From assembly GCA_903632075.3 (NCBI GenBank), contig CAHIKZ030000813.1, forward strand, positions 115,001-179,000: DNA of 64,000 nucleotides, in the 5' to 3' direction. Position numbers and translations under genes: made by a program. The DNA is from Acanthosepion pharaonis (lineage: Eukaryota > Mollusca > Cephalopoda > Sepiida > Sepiidae). This document shows, in pieces, positions 22,025 to 33,639 of this stretch. Every line of letters starts with the position of its first letter. Position 1 is the stretch's first letter. A model generated the notes under the pieces. It was not told the origin of the DNA. It saw nothing but the letters and a program-made list of their open reading frames with translations, and ran no database searches.

Positions 22025-22510
22025 AATTATTACATATAGATTATTCTCAGCATCCTTCTGTAGAACTATCTTTATCCTGCTTTGTCTCTTCTTCATCTGG
22101 GATGATATTGTCCAGCATTTACTGCCATATAGGAGACCTGATATTACATAACAGTTCAATACTGTTTTTCTTTGGTTCTAATGAAGTTTTTCTGTCTCTT
22201 AATACACTACTTTGCTTTTGGAAGGCATCTTTGGCTATCCCAATGCGTCTTCGGATTTCAGTGTCACACTTTCCGTCCTCTGTTAGAACACTTCATAGGT
22301 ATATAAATTTTCGTACTTGCTTGATTTTGTTAACTCCAATTTGTAATTTGCATGTTGGGCTGTTCCTTTTGCTGACAACCATGTATTCTGTCTTCCTGAA
22401 ATTTATGGTTAGTCTTTTCTTTTCGCTTTCCTTCACTACCATCTGTAGGAATTCTTTTAGTCTCTTTTCTGTTTCAACATTCTATCATTTGCATATCTTG
22501 TGTTAAGATT
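22025..22510 (-). pseudogene. LINE (family A, RTE-like) RT C-terminal half
   Basis: Read leftward: frames corresponding to 'KKTEYMVVSKRNSPTCKLQI' (about 22395-22335), then 'VLTEDGKCDTEIRRRIGIAK' (about 22290-22240), 'KTSLEPKKNSIELLCNIRSP'-like sequence, 'LLYGSKCWTISSQMKKRQSR' (about 22125-22065) and 'IVLQKDAENN'. Frameshifts interrupt it at least twice. Confidence 0.75.
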
Positions 22511-22649
22511 GTGGCTGCCAATAAGGAACCTGTATAGAAATTGTTTAGTTAGATTATATTAAAGAAAAAGTAGTTTACCAAAGGCAATGTCATCTTACAG
22601 CGCTTCAAAATATTTCCCGTGGGTCTTCACTCTTTTATCCCAGCGTCCC

Positions 22650-22656
<7 letters not shown>

Positions 22657-22690
<34 letters not shown>

Positions 22691-22950
22691 TAAATCCTAA
22701 GGAGCTAAGGGGAACTACTTAGCGTATTGAGCACTCTACGTTTTAGTCTTTCTACTCGTTTTTTTTTTTATTTGGACTAAGGACTTAAAACACTTGGCGA
22801 TTTGTTTCGTCTTGTTCTGATGTTTTTATTTTTTAATTTTTTATTCCCAATTTTTTCCTCGGGTACCGATTTGTCCTGACATATCTGCAAGTTGAGCTAT
22901 CCGAGATTTTCCAAACGAGTACTACTATATATATATATATATATATATAT
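22657..22950. repeat. Two (TA)n tracts and unassigned spacer
   Basis: (TA)n at 22657-22685 and 22926-22950. The spacer shows no recognised feature. Confidence 0.8.
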
Positions 22951-23490
22951 TATGAAATGAACAAAGTCCGACAATTTATTTTTATGTTTATACATTCTTT
23001 TTATAGATAGAAATATTTAAGTATGAATGTCCGAGAAATTTTCATAGAAAATCTTCGTCCTCCGACTGGAATCGAACCTGTATCCTATACGGAACCGTCA
23101 TATAGCCTGCCGTGCCTTTAACCGTTTCGGCCATAGAGGAGTGTTCGGTTAGCAAGGTCGATTTTACTGCCTTTAAACTATAATCTTCCATGAATCTCTC
23201 ACGTACATTCATATCTGCTCATGGCGTATCAAATGTAAACAAATGACGTCACACATTATGAAATGGACAAAGTCCGACAATTATTTTAAAACATTTTTAT
23301 GTTTATACATTCTTTTTATAGATACAAATATTTAATTAAATGCTTTGTTTTATAATAAACAGTATTAAACAACATTCACTGGCCTGAATGTCCGAGAAAT
23401 TTTCATAGAAAATTTTCGTCCTCCGACTGGAATCGAACCTGTATCCTATACGAAAACGTGCCTTTAACCGAACGCTCCTCTGTGGCCGAA
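22950..23490 (-). repeat. Direct duplication carrying a class II tRNA-like sequence
   Basis: Two copies (about 22950-23155 and 23257-23490) share 'gaatgtccgagaaattttca' and 'tccgactggaatcgaacctg'. In the first, the minus strand at 23140-23058 folds like a Ser/Leu-type tRNA of 83 bases: A-box 'tggccgaaacgg', a variable arm 'tccgtatagga', an exact B-box 'ggttcgattcc', and an acceptor stem with five Watson-Crick pairs and one G-T pair out of seven. The T stem has one mismatch and the anticodon loop lacks the usual U33, so it is a tRNA-derived repeat, not a working tRNA gene. The second copy has an internal deletion. Confidence 0.75.
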
Positions 23491-24900
23491 AATCAAAATA
23501 TACTGGCGGCAAACCGCCTGCAAAAAGCTAAAAAATGAGGTCAGCAGATATACAGAAATAGAAATGGGTGTACGGCAAGGATGTGTCTTCTCACCGGACT
23601 TATTCAACATAAACAGCGAGGCAGTTCTGGGAAAAGTAGAAGTTTTACCAGGATTCATCATTGACGCTCACAGTCTTAACAAAATAGGCAGATGACAGAG
23701 TACTGATAGCAGACACGGAAAGGAAACTACAAAATCTACTACAGAAGGTGGCGAAGGAGATCGAGAAGAAAGGACTAAGCATAAACTGTAAGAAGACAGA
23801 ATTCATGGTCATCAGCAAAAAGATTAGCCCGAAATGCAATTTAAAGATCGGGGAAACTAAAATCAAGCAGTTGCAGAAATTTAAATATCTGGGAAAGGTT
23901 TTAACAGAGGACAGAAAGTGCGACACTGAGATCCGTAGATATTTTGGGATGGACAAACACGCATTCCAAAAGCTAAAGAGTGTATGACGGGACAGGAAAG
24001 TTCCGTTGGAAACAAAGAAAAGAGTACTGAACTGTTACGTGATATCTGTCCTCATGTATGGCAGCAAATGCTGGACAATATCCTCAAAGATGAAGAAGAG
24101 ACTTGAAGCAACAGAAACAAAGAAAAGAGTACTGAACTGTTACGGGATATCTGTCCTCCTGTATGGCTACAAATGCTGGACAATATCCTCAAAGATGAAG
24201 AAGAGACTTGAAGCAACAGAAACAAAGAAAAGAGTACTGAACTGTTACGGGATATCTGTCCTCCTGTATGGCAGCAAATGCTGGACAATCTCCTCAAAGA
24301 TGAAGAAGAGACTTGAAGCAATAGAAACAAAGAAAAGAGTACTGAGCTGTTACGTGATATCTGTCCTCCTGTATGGCAGTGAATGCTGGACAATCTCCTC
24401 AAAGATGAAGAAGAGACTTGAAGCAACAGAAACAAAGAAAAGATTACTGAGCTGTTACGTGATATCTGTCCTCCTGTATGGCAGCGAATGCTGGACAATC
24501 TCCTCAAAGATGAAGAAGAGACTTGAAGCAACAAAAATATAGTTCTACAGCAGGATTCTAAGGATCCCATAGGCCGTACATGTGAGCAACAACAAGTTTT
24601 TGGAGAGAATGGAAACGAAGTGGAAACTTATACTTAACGTGAAGAAGAAGCAGCTGAAGTTTCTAGGACACGTAATGAGGAAGGAGGGCTTGGAAAATCT
24701 GATACTCACAGGATGAATAGAGAGAAAGTGGGATAGGGGAAAACAACGCATGACATACTTTGCTTGAGCAAATGAATGACAGAACAGTGTCTAGGAGAAA
24801 TAAAAACAGACAACTTATTAAGAGCTACAAGGAACAGGAGAAGGTGGAGGGCCATGATCCCTTACATTCTGAAGGTACACGGCACTTAAAAGTAGATAAT
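23486..24900 (+). pseudogene. LINE (family A, RTE-like) RT and C-terminus, longest copy
   Basis: Order: 'EMGVRQGCVFSPDLFNI' (RT palm, about 23558-23610), then the catalytic box read as stop-'ADDRVLIAD' (23685-23714, so the tyrosine codon of YADD is now TAG), 'INCKKTEFMVISKKISPKC' (about 23780), 'LQKFKYLGKVLTEDRKCDTE', an in-frame TGA near 23985, then five 105-base repeats (24009-24533), then 'LKFLGHVMRKEGLENLILTG' (about 24655-24714) and the 3' end 'agggccatgatcccttacat' with tail 'ggcacttaaaagtag'. The frame from 23688 to 24540 holds only two stops, the TGA near 23985 and one at about 24540. The endonuclease domain is absent. Confidence 0.85.
24009..24533 (+). repeat. Five in-frame copies of a 105-bp LINE segment
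   Basis: Each unit encodes 35 residues starting 'ETKKRVLNCYVISVL' and ending 'CWTISSKMKKRLEAT'. Starts are 24009, 24114 and every 105 bases after. The unit is normally present once in family A. Units differ by only a few bases, and because 105 is a multiple of three a 178-codon frame stays open from 24006 to 24542. Confidence 0.95.
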
Positions 24901-25375
24901 AGCTGAAGCCTCCTTTTCTACCGAAGCGTACTTTCGTTCAGTCGGCGTTAGTGATCGTGAGATGAAAGACACTGGACAGTCGGCCTGATTCAAAGTAGCG
25001 GCAATTGCCGTACCAGAAGCGTCCGTCTAGACTTCTAGGGGGACGTTTTCTTCAATAACAGGAAGTATGGTACTTTCAATTTCTTGTTTAAGTTTTCGGA
25101 ATACTTCCACGGACACGTGATTTAAAGGGAACGAGTCAGCCATAATTAAGAGTTTGATCTTATCTGAAAACTTTGATATTCATTTGGAATAATAAAGAAA
25201 CAAGCCAAAGACCCTGCGAAGGACAGCTTTATCTTTAGGGATAGGTCATTTTTTTTAAATGGGCGTAGTCGGTCAGCATCATGTTTAACTATCCCATGAG
25301 ATATAGTGAAACGAAGAAAATTAATAGATGTGGTTGATGAGGAGGACCTTTTTCGTTGAAAGTAAACTTATGTAA
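24900..25375. other. Unassigned sequence
   Basis: Contains short stretches that could be retroelement-derived but no motif I can name. Confidence 0.4.
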
Positions 25376-25499
25376 TTATGCTACCTCAAGAAATTCCAAG
25401 AAATTTTTATCAGGCTTCTTTTGAGTTATGCGAGCTACAACTATGTTATCGACATAAGCATATGTTCTATCCAAGTTATTCCTTGTAATGTTGTCCATT

Positions 25500-26165
25500 A
25501 TGCATTGACAGCAAGATACCTTGTTTCTTTTTCTTTTTATGTACCATGTCATTTCAGGACGTAGGCGATCATGGCTTTTCGTCTCCATCTATCCGTTGCA
25601 GCTCTTAGCAAGCTCCCCCCCTCTGTCACCTCCCCAAGAGCATGTTCTGTTATCCACTTGCTTAGGTCCGCTTGGTATGTCACGCGCTGCTTTCCCTTGT
25701 CTCTCTTTCCCTCTATTTGAGTATCAGATTCTCCAGGCCCTCCTTCCTCATTAGGTGTACCAAAAACTTCAGCTGCCTCTTTCTGATATTAAATATAAGC
25801 ATCCTCCTTGTTTGTAACCTGCTCACACGCTCTGTCCATGATATCCTTAGCATCCTTCTGTAGAACCACATCTCCGTTGCCTCGAGTTTTTTCTTCATCT
25901 TTGAGGAAATCGTCCAACATTCGCTGCCGTAAAGAAGAATAGATGTCACGTAATAGGTCAGTATTCTTTTCTTTGTTACCGAAGAAATACTGTTGTCTAT
26001 GAATACTCTGTTCAGCTTTTGGAATGTGTCCTTGGCCATCCCAATACGTCTACGGATCTCAGCGTCACACTTACCGTCCTCCGTCAAGATGCTTCCCAGA
26101 TATTTAAACTTCTGAGTCTGCATGATTCTAGTGTGTCCGACTTGCAAATCGCATTTCGGGCTGTT
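25500..26165 (-). pseudogene. LINE (family A, RTE-like) RT C-terminal half
   Basis: A 144-codon minus frame (26147-25713) reads 'QKFKYLGSILTEDGKCDAEI' then 'RRRIGMAKDTFQKLN' then 'LLYGSECWTISSKMKKKLEA' then 'TEMWFYRRMLRISWTERVS' then 'FLVHLMRKEGLENLILK'. The 3' end continues to about 25510 with 'catgatcgcctacgtcctga' on the minus strand and a tail complementary to 'tttctttttctttttatgta'. It is the cleanest uninterrupted stretch of this family in the window. The start at 26147 is not a true start, as upstream sequence is replaced by a minisatellite. Confidence 0.85.
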
Positions 26166-26169
26166 ACTC

Positions 26170-26445
26170 TAACATTCCAATCTAACATTTCTGGTCCGTT
26201 GCCTCTTGGCCCAAACCAATATATCTTACCTGTTCTTTTCCTTTGGCCCATTCCAATGCTTCTGTCCGTTCCATCTTTTGTCCAAATCAAATATTCATTA
26301 CCCGTTCATCTTTAGGCCCAGTCTAACATTTCTTGCCCGTTTGCCCTTGGCCGAATTCAATATATCTTGCCCGTTGCCCTCCTTTGGCCCAATCTAATTC
26401 CTTTCTCCGTTGCCTCTTTCCCAATTCAATTCTTTCTACTGGCTT
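26170..26445. repeat. ~45-bp minisatellite, about six copies
   Basis: Units contain 'cttgcccgttgccctcctttgg' variants plus 'cccaatctaa'. It begins exactly where the minus-strand family A LINE loses homology (after 'cgcatttcgggctgttactc'). Confidence 0.8.
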
Positions 26446-26449
26446 TTTG

Positions 26450-28025
26450 ATTTTCTGGTTAACGAAACTAAGATGCGGAAATAAAAATATGCAACCGCAG
26501 CAATTTTCTTTCTTTGCCTCAAAGTTTCAAACTTCACACGAATTCCCGTTTTTTTTTTTTTGTTAAAGCAACAAGTAAAGATTCTCATAAAATTTTAAAT
26601 CCTTGACGGGAATTCCGTAATCCCAGACCTCTGATAAACAAATAAATAAATATCTAATTTCGAAATCGAGGTTTCGGCGTTAATTATTTAACAATGTCTG
26701 GTCTGGTTTGGCTTTGATAACATTTACATTCCAACCGATGACAGATATTTGAGATGTTTAGTCTTTGACATAATCTAAAGCAATATGTTCATCTTGTAAC
26801 AAAATATACAACTGTAATTCTGTGAAAGACGATACGCTCACACATTTAGTAGCTGGTATTATATTAAGATATTTTAAATGCATTTGGGCTTTCAGCACGA
26901 TGTTTAACTGTTTTGTGTTACATTTAGAACTGATGACGAAGGGGGGGGGATAATGCAACTAAAACCTTTCTTTCAAAGCGTCTTTGTTACTTCGAAGTTC
27001 CTATCCACTGGCATTCAAATGATCAAAGCAATATTGCAAAGCTATAAATATTTCAACAAGCATTCAGTCATAAGATGTTAAGGTATTAAGGTATTTAAAA
27101 AGTGATCACGTTTAGCCAGAAAGGATATCATTTATCGGGAGTACACAATTTAATTATAAAAAAAAATATTTAAAAAAAGTAAAAAAAAAAACCCCAAAAC
27201 TAACAGGTTATTTTTCCTCGCTCTTCAGAGTTCAACCGAGGATAAAAATCTTAGAAATTTGTGCATAACAACTCAAATATAATTAGTAGCAAAATTACCA
27301 GAAACAATCAGCAATACGAATAACAAACATAACATAAAAACCTAACAGCAATTTTTTATCGTTACAGAAGGAAGTTTGATTAGATTTATATCTAATCTAA
27401 TACACGACTTTAGCAAAAAAAAAAAAAAAAAAAAAAAATAAGAGCAATACCTACCGTAAATATGAAGCCAAATTGCCTAAAATTCTATAAAACGTTAGAT
27501 TATGTTTAAAATTACAGAGTAATAATATACATATATAAAAAGTGATCATTTAATATTACGCATACAATTTTTACAGATATGACCCCAATATAAAAAAAAA
27601 ACCCCAAAACGTTTTCGCCGTCAGACAAGGTGTGAACTTCTAAACCTAACACCACGTTAAAGTGCATTTCTACGATATTTTATACTAAAAATAAGTAATA
27701 TTTGCTTCAAATCATATTGATTACATTTTTAAATTGGCTAATTTTACTCAAATAAAGTTTCAGAAAAGTATATTTAATTTTTGAGTGATTTTTTTAAATA
27801 AAGAGAATTACATTGTTTTGAAAGATTACTAAACTAGCGCAAAAATCAGCGAGTTTTAGCGATTTAAAAAATTCTTCCAGACAATTAAAGTTCGCTTTGA
27901 AATGAAGCTTATTGGAAATATTAAATCTAATCTATTAGCCTGAAATTAAAGCAAAAATAAATCTTCAAGAAATATTTTTCATTTTTAAAAATTTATTTTA
28001 AACCATAGGCGTCGAGTTAATTTGG
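26450..28025. other. AT-rich stretch with nothing recognised
   Basis: Includes a poly-A run at 27415-27438 and several A-rich stretches. No coding motif or terminal repeat seen. Confidence 0.6.
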
Positions 28026-28029
28026 TGTT

Positions 28030-31000
28030 ACTCAATCTTAAGTTGTCTGAATTTCTTAGATGAAGTATTGTCATTATTATTCATTTTTCACTCGTCTTTC
28101 TTTCATCTTATTTCTATTGCTTGTTTACACCTAGTAGTAGTAATAAGACGTAATAGTCTTAAGTTGTCTGAATTTCTTAGATGAAGCATTGTCATTATTA
28201 TTCATTTTTCACTCGTCTTTCTTTCATCTTATTTCATTCTTGTTTATTTAGTAGTAATAAGACGTAATAGTTTAAGTTGTCTGAAGTAGATGAACCATTG
28301 TCATTATTATTCAGTCTTTCTTTCATCTTATTTCTATTGTTTATTTATAGTAGTAGTAATAAGACGTAATAGTCTTAAGTTGTCTTAGATGAAGCATTGT
28401 CATTATTATTCATTTTTCACTCGTCTTTCTTTCATCTTATTTCTATTGCTTGTTTACACCTAGTAGTAGTAATAAGACGTAATAGTCTTAAGTTGTCTGA
28501 ATTTCTTAGATGAAGCATTGTCATTATTATTCATTTATGACTCGTCTTTCTTTCATCTTATTTCTATTGTTTATTTACACCTAGTAGTAGTAATAAGACG
28601 TAATAGTCTTAAGTTGTCTGAATTTCTTAGATGAAGCATTGTCATTATTATTCATTTATGACTCGTCTTTCTTTCATCTTATTTCTATTGTTTATTTACA
28701 CCTAGTAGTAGTAATAAGACGTAATAGTCTTAAGTTGTCTGAATTTCTTAGATGAAGCATTGTCATTATTATTTATTTATGAATGGTCTTTCTTTCATCT
28801 TATTTCTATTGCTTGTTTACACCTAGGAGTAGTAATAAGACGTAATAGTCTTAAGTTGTCTGAATTTCTTAGATGAAGTATTGTCATTATTATTCATTTT
28901 TCACTCGTCTTTCTTTCATCTTATTTCTATTGCTTGTTTACACCTAGTAGTAGTAATAAGACGTAATAGTCTTAAGTTGTCTGAATTTCTTAGATGAAGT
29001 AATGTCATTATTATTCATTTTTCACTCGTCTTTCTTTCATCTTATTTCTATTGCTTGTTTACACCTAGTAGTAGTAATAAGACGTAATAGTCTTAAGTTG
29101 TCTGAATTTCTTAGATGAAGCATTGTCATTATTATTCATTTTTCACTCGTCCTTCTTTCATCTTATTTCTATTGTTTATTTACACCTAGTAGTAGTAATA
29201 AGACGTAATAGTCTTAAGTTGTCTGAATTTCTTAGATGAAGCATTGTCATTATTATTCATTTTTCACTCGTCTTTCTTTCATCTTATTTCTATTGCTTGT
29301 TTACACCTAGTAGTAGTAATAAGACGTAATAGTCTTAAGTTGTCTGAATTTCTTAGATGAAGTATTGTCATTATTATTCATTTTCACTCGTCTTTCTTTC
29401 ATCTTATTTCTATTGCTTGTTTACACCTAGTAGTAGTAATAAGACGTAATAGTCTTAAGTTGTCTGAATTTCTTAGATGAAGCATTGTCATTATTATTCA
29501 TTTTCACTCGTCTTTCTTTTCATCTTATTTCTATTGTTTATTTACACCTAGTAGTAGTAATAAGACGTAATAGTCTTAAGTTGTCTGAATTTCTTAGATG
29601 AAGCATTGTCATTATTATTCATTTTTCACTAGTCTTTCTTTCATCTTATTTCTATTGCTTGTTTACACCTAGTAGTAGTAATAAGACGTAATAGTCTTAA
29701 GTTGTCTGAATTTCTTAGATGAAGCATTGTCATTATTATTCATTTATGACTCGTCTTTCTTTCATCTTATTTCTATTGTTTATTTACACCTAGTAGTAGT
29801 AATAAGACGTAATAGTCTTAAGTTGTCTGAATTTCTTAGATGAAGCATTGTCATTATTATTCATTTTTCACTCGTCTTTCATTCATCTTATTTCTATTGC
29901 TTGTTTACACCTAGTAGTAGTAATAAGACGTAATAGTCTTAAGTTGTCTGAATTTCTTAGATGAAGCATTGTCATTATTATTCATTTTTCACTCGTCTTT
30001 CTTTCATCTTATTTCTCTTGTTTATTTACACCTAGTAGTAGTAATAAGACGTAATAGTCTTAAGTTGTCTGAATTTCTTAGATGAAGCATTGTCATTATT
30101 ATTCATTTATGACTCGTCTTTCTTTCATCTTATTTCTATTGTTTATTTACACCTAGTAGTAGTAATAAGACGTAATAGTCTTAAGTTGTCTGAATTTCTT
30201 AGATGAAGCATTGTCATTATTATTCATTTTTCACTCGTCTTTCTTTCATCTTATTTCTATTGCTTGTTTACACCTAGTAGTAGTAATAAGACGTAATAGT
30301 CTTAAGTTGTCTGAATTTCTTAGATGAAGCATTGTCATTATTATTCATTTTTCACTCGTCTTTTCTTTCATCTTATTTCTATTGCTTGTTTACACCTAGT
30401 AGTAGTAATAAGACGTAATAGTCTTAAGTTGTCTGAATTTCTTAGATGAAGCATTGTCATTATTATTCATTTTTCACTCGTCTTTCTTTCATCTTATTTC
30501 TATTGTTTATTTACACCTAGTAGTAGTAATAAGACGTAATAGTCTTAAGTTGTCTGAATTTCTTAGATGAAGCATTGTCATTATTATTCATTTTTCACTA
30601 GTCTTTCTTTCATCTTATTTCTATTGCTTGTTTACACCTAGTAGTAGTAATAAGACGTAATAGTCTTAAGTTGTCTGAATTTCTTAGATGAAGCATTGTC
30701 ATTATTATTCATTTTCACTCGTCTTTCTTTCATCTTATTTCTATTGCTTGTTTACACCTAGTAGTAGTAATAAGACGTAATAGTCTTAAGTTGTCTGAAT
30801 TTCTTAGATGAAGCATTGTCATTATTATTCATTTTTCACTCGTCTTTCTTTCATCTTATTTCTATTGCTTGTTTACACCTAGTATTAATAAGACGTAATA
30901 GTCTTAAGTTGTCTGAATTTCTTAGATGAAGCATTGTCATTATTATTCATTTTTCATTCGTCTTTCTTTCATCTTATTTCCATTGCTTGTTTACACCTAG

Positions 31001-31222
31001 TAGTAGTAATAAGACGTAATAGTCTTAGGTTGTCTGAATTTCTTAGATGAAGCATTGTCATTATTATTCATTTTTCACTCGTCTTTCTTTCATCTTATTT
31101 CTATTGCTTGTTTACATCTAGTATTAATAAGACGTAATAGTCTTAAGTTGTCTGAATTTCTTAGATGAAGCATTGTCATTATTATTAGTAGTAATAAGAC
31201 GTAATAGTTGTCTGAATTTCTC
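28030..31222. repeat. 121-bp satellite array, about 26 copies
   Basis: The monomer runs 'taatagtcttaagttgtctg' ... 'ctagtagtagtaataagacg', 121 bases, with a few shortened units of 113-114 bases near the left edge (starts 28151, 28265, 28367, 28480, then 28601, 28722 and so on). The junction of monomers contains a perfect 6-base dyad 'taagac'-GTAATA-'gtctta'. Two variant sites (catttttcact/catttatgact and attgcttg/attgttta) are shuffled along the array. Right edge units are truncated. It has no coding frame. Confidence 0.97.
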
Positions 31223-31224
31223 AG

Positions 31225-31770
31225 AGGTAATGTAATTCGATAGAATTTTTATTAATTGCTTACATAATGGATGCAAAATGACCCGAGCTTTGCTTTAAAT
31301 TGGGAGGCAAAGGAAATAAATGGAAAACTTGCTAAATAAGTAATAATAATGAAAACGTTTAACAAGTTAGTTTTATATGTTGTTTGTTTATTTAATGTGA
31401 AGGCGTTTACGTGTTTTCATGTTATTTGAAACCCAAAAATATCTTTCTGATCGAGTGCAATTTTTAACTTATTTGACAGAATCCATAGAATGATTCTCTT
31501 CTCGACATTTGTCACGAACTAGCTTTGTTTGGTTCTATTTACACGTATCTCTTCATGTACATACATTTTTGCGTGTTTATGAACATAAATACATGTCTGA
31601 TAATTCAACACACGCTCGCACGTACAACTACAGATCACGCCAGATTATACGTTATCTCCCAGCAACTGCAACTAAGGTCCGCTCTGTTCCGTTGTAGTAT
31701 AAAACAGATTTGGCCAATTAGAAGAGTGTTTTCTTCCAACGTTACATCTCATGTCTCTTTGTAGACCTCC
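31225..31770. other. Unassigned sequence flanking the satellite
   Basis: AT-rich; no recognised feature. Confidence 0.5.
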
Positions 31771-31771
31771 G

Positions 31772-32212
31772 TCCTGAGTATGACGATAAACTATATCCGC
31801 ATCCGGGGTATGACGATAAACTACGTCCGCATCCTGGTTAAGACGGTAAACTACGTCCAACAGTAAGGCCTCTGAGGTTTTGAGGAGCGTGGAACCACCT
31901 CTTAATTGCTGCTGTTCCCAGGTCCACCCTGACCCGGGGTAGTAGTGCCTGTTAGGGTCCCAACTATGGGCAAATAGTTAACCCCGAAACTGAGGTAAAA
32001 AGCATTATAAAAGTGTAAAAATATGTTTTAATACCAGAAATAAAATAATTATTAGTAGCAATACGTTTTTGAAGATATTACCAACTATACATTTTTGAGG
32101 AAAAAAATATTATCAGATATAGATTTTTGACAAAACAAAGTATTACCAGGAAAAAAAGTTGTCGACATTAAGTAACCCATTGCGGTTGATATGCCGTAAA
32201 ACAAAATAAACC
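31772..32212 (+). mobile_element. VNTR-bearing element, copy 2, with 3' tail (family V)
   Basis: The head contains three tandem ~31-base units around 'tgacgataaactacgtccgc', then the shared 'tttgaggagcgtggaaccac' and 'ctgttagggtcccaactatg' blocks, then a short decayed VNTR ('attattagtagcaatacg'), and ends with 'gcggttgatatgccgtaaaa' (32183-32202). That tail is the best-preserved one for the family. Non-coding. Confidence 0.8.
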
Positions 32213-32429
32213 AAATCTTTGCAGACCTTGCAGAAATCGGTACAACAGCTGGGATGTCCCAATACAGCAGAGAAATTCACTGACTTTGCACCTTCGGCTT
32301 ACCATACATATATACTATACGAGGTGTGTCGAATTTGGCCAATTCTTCAACTATTTTCAAGAGGTTTATTTTTAATTATTATTAATTGTATGATGCTTAA
32401 TTTTTACACTCCTACCAAACGGAAACATT

Positions 32430-32995
32430 TAAGAATAATTCATCAAATTTTTCTTGTCTTTCATATTCAAGGAAACATCATGGCTTGGCTTCGCAAAACG
32501 AAGATCAAGAGGGAGTCTGTTCACGTCGCTTGCAGGCACAATTGTGACTGATAGGTCCAATGCGGAACAAGCATACACTGTCGCAATAATTGCAACTGAA
32601 AGTCCGGCCTGGGCTCAATGGCATAGCATTGCAGTACTTCCTCCTCTGCTTCTTGTTCCAAAGAGAGGCCCTGAAAGTATTTTCGAAGGAGGACACAGCA
32701 TGGTTGGTGGTGACACGCCAAGTGTCACGGTTCTCAGCTTGGGTTGACCATTGGCAATAGTTGATGTGACAGGTAACAAAGGATTTTTTCAGGCAATCTT
32801 TGAATCGGTTCTTTGCTGCCATTCTGCCGCGATAGCCAGTGGACAGATCGCCGTACAATAAAACTTTAGGCAGGCGATGATTCTCCATCTTGGAAACATG
32901 TCCAGCCTAGCGTAACTGGGACTTCAGCAGCATGGCCTCAACGCTGGTGATCTTCGCCTTTTCGTATACTTCAGTATTGGAGATGAAATCATTTC
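32430..32995 (-). pseudogene. LINE (family D) C-terminus with CCHC zinc finger
   Basis: Read leftward from 32990: 'DFISNTEVYEKAKITSVEAM', 'LLKSQLR', a TAG where tryptophan is expected (the family has RWAGHV), 'MENHRLPKVLLYGDLSTGYR', 'NRFKDCLKKSFVTCHIN', 'RDTWRVTTNHAVSSFE' and a zinc finger 'CNYCDSVCLFRIGPISHNCAC', ending 'KRREQTPS' at 32505. The RWAGHV...LPK...YGEL...RFKD block with a terminal C2HC finger is typical of the end of one group of LINE ORF2 proteins. One stop, otherwise open for about 160 codons. Confidence 0.8.
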
Positions 32996-33039
32996 ATTGT
33001 ATGTTAATGATCGTGCAGAGAGCGCTGGTGGAACCGTTC

Positions 33040-33190
<151 letters not shown>

Positions 33191-33339
33191 TATATATTTT
33201 TGCACCCCCCCACACACACACAGAAGGTTGTCTTATATCCATCCGAATGTTTGTATAAAACTCTCACAAATATACACGCGTGCGTACACCATGGATGGCA
33301 ATGACAATTTATAAACACATCGTCCACCATTTGCGAATC

Positions 33340-33635
33340 AGATAAGGTTGTTATTTTTTTTATTCATTTGTTTATTTTTATTTATTTTTTATCAGATTGA
33401 TGTCTGGCCAAGAATTGAGAAACGAAAACCTGCCAAGTGTCAAAAATGTCTTGTCCCAGTAAATATCTGTAAATCGTTAAGTGATCGTTAGAATAAACTG
33501 AAGTGCCAAAAAAATTTAGTGACAGCAATTACACTCCACCTCCCCAAATTGTAATAACGGACGCAGCCGGTTAACGTATGCATTAATTAATAAGTAATTA
33601 GGTACATGCTTCTAATACTAATATTCAGTGAATAC
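33340..33635. other. Unassigned sequence
   Basis: T-rich then ordinary AT-rich sequence; nothing recognised. Confidence 0.5.
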
Positions 33636-33639
33636 AAGG

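Noticed and set aside
23058..23140. Functional tRNA-Ser/Leu gene
   Set aside because: Mismatches in T and anticodon stems, anticodon loop without U33, and the sequence is part of a larger duplicated repeat.
24052..24570. 172-codon minus-strand frame with regular repeats
   Set aside because: Antisense shadow of the five 105-bp LINE units; the + strand matches a known protein family.
26019..26566. Overlapping + strand frames of 63-98 codons
   Set aside because: They cover the 45-bp minisatellite and the antisense of a LINE fragment.
28030..31222. CRISPR-like array
   Set aside because: Monomers are 121 bases of continuous repeat with no unique spacers, in a eukaryotic genome. It is a satellite.
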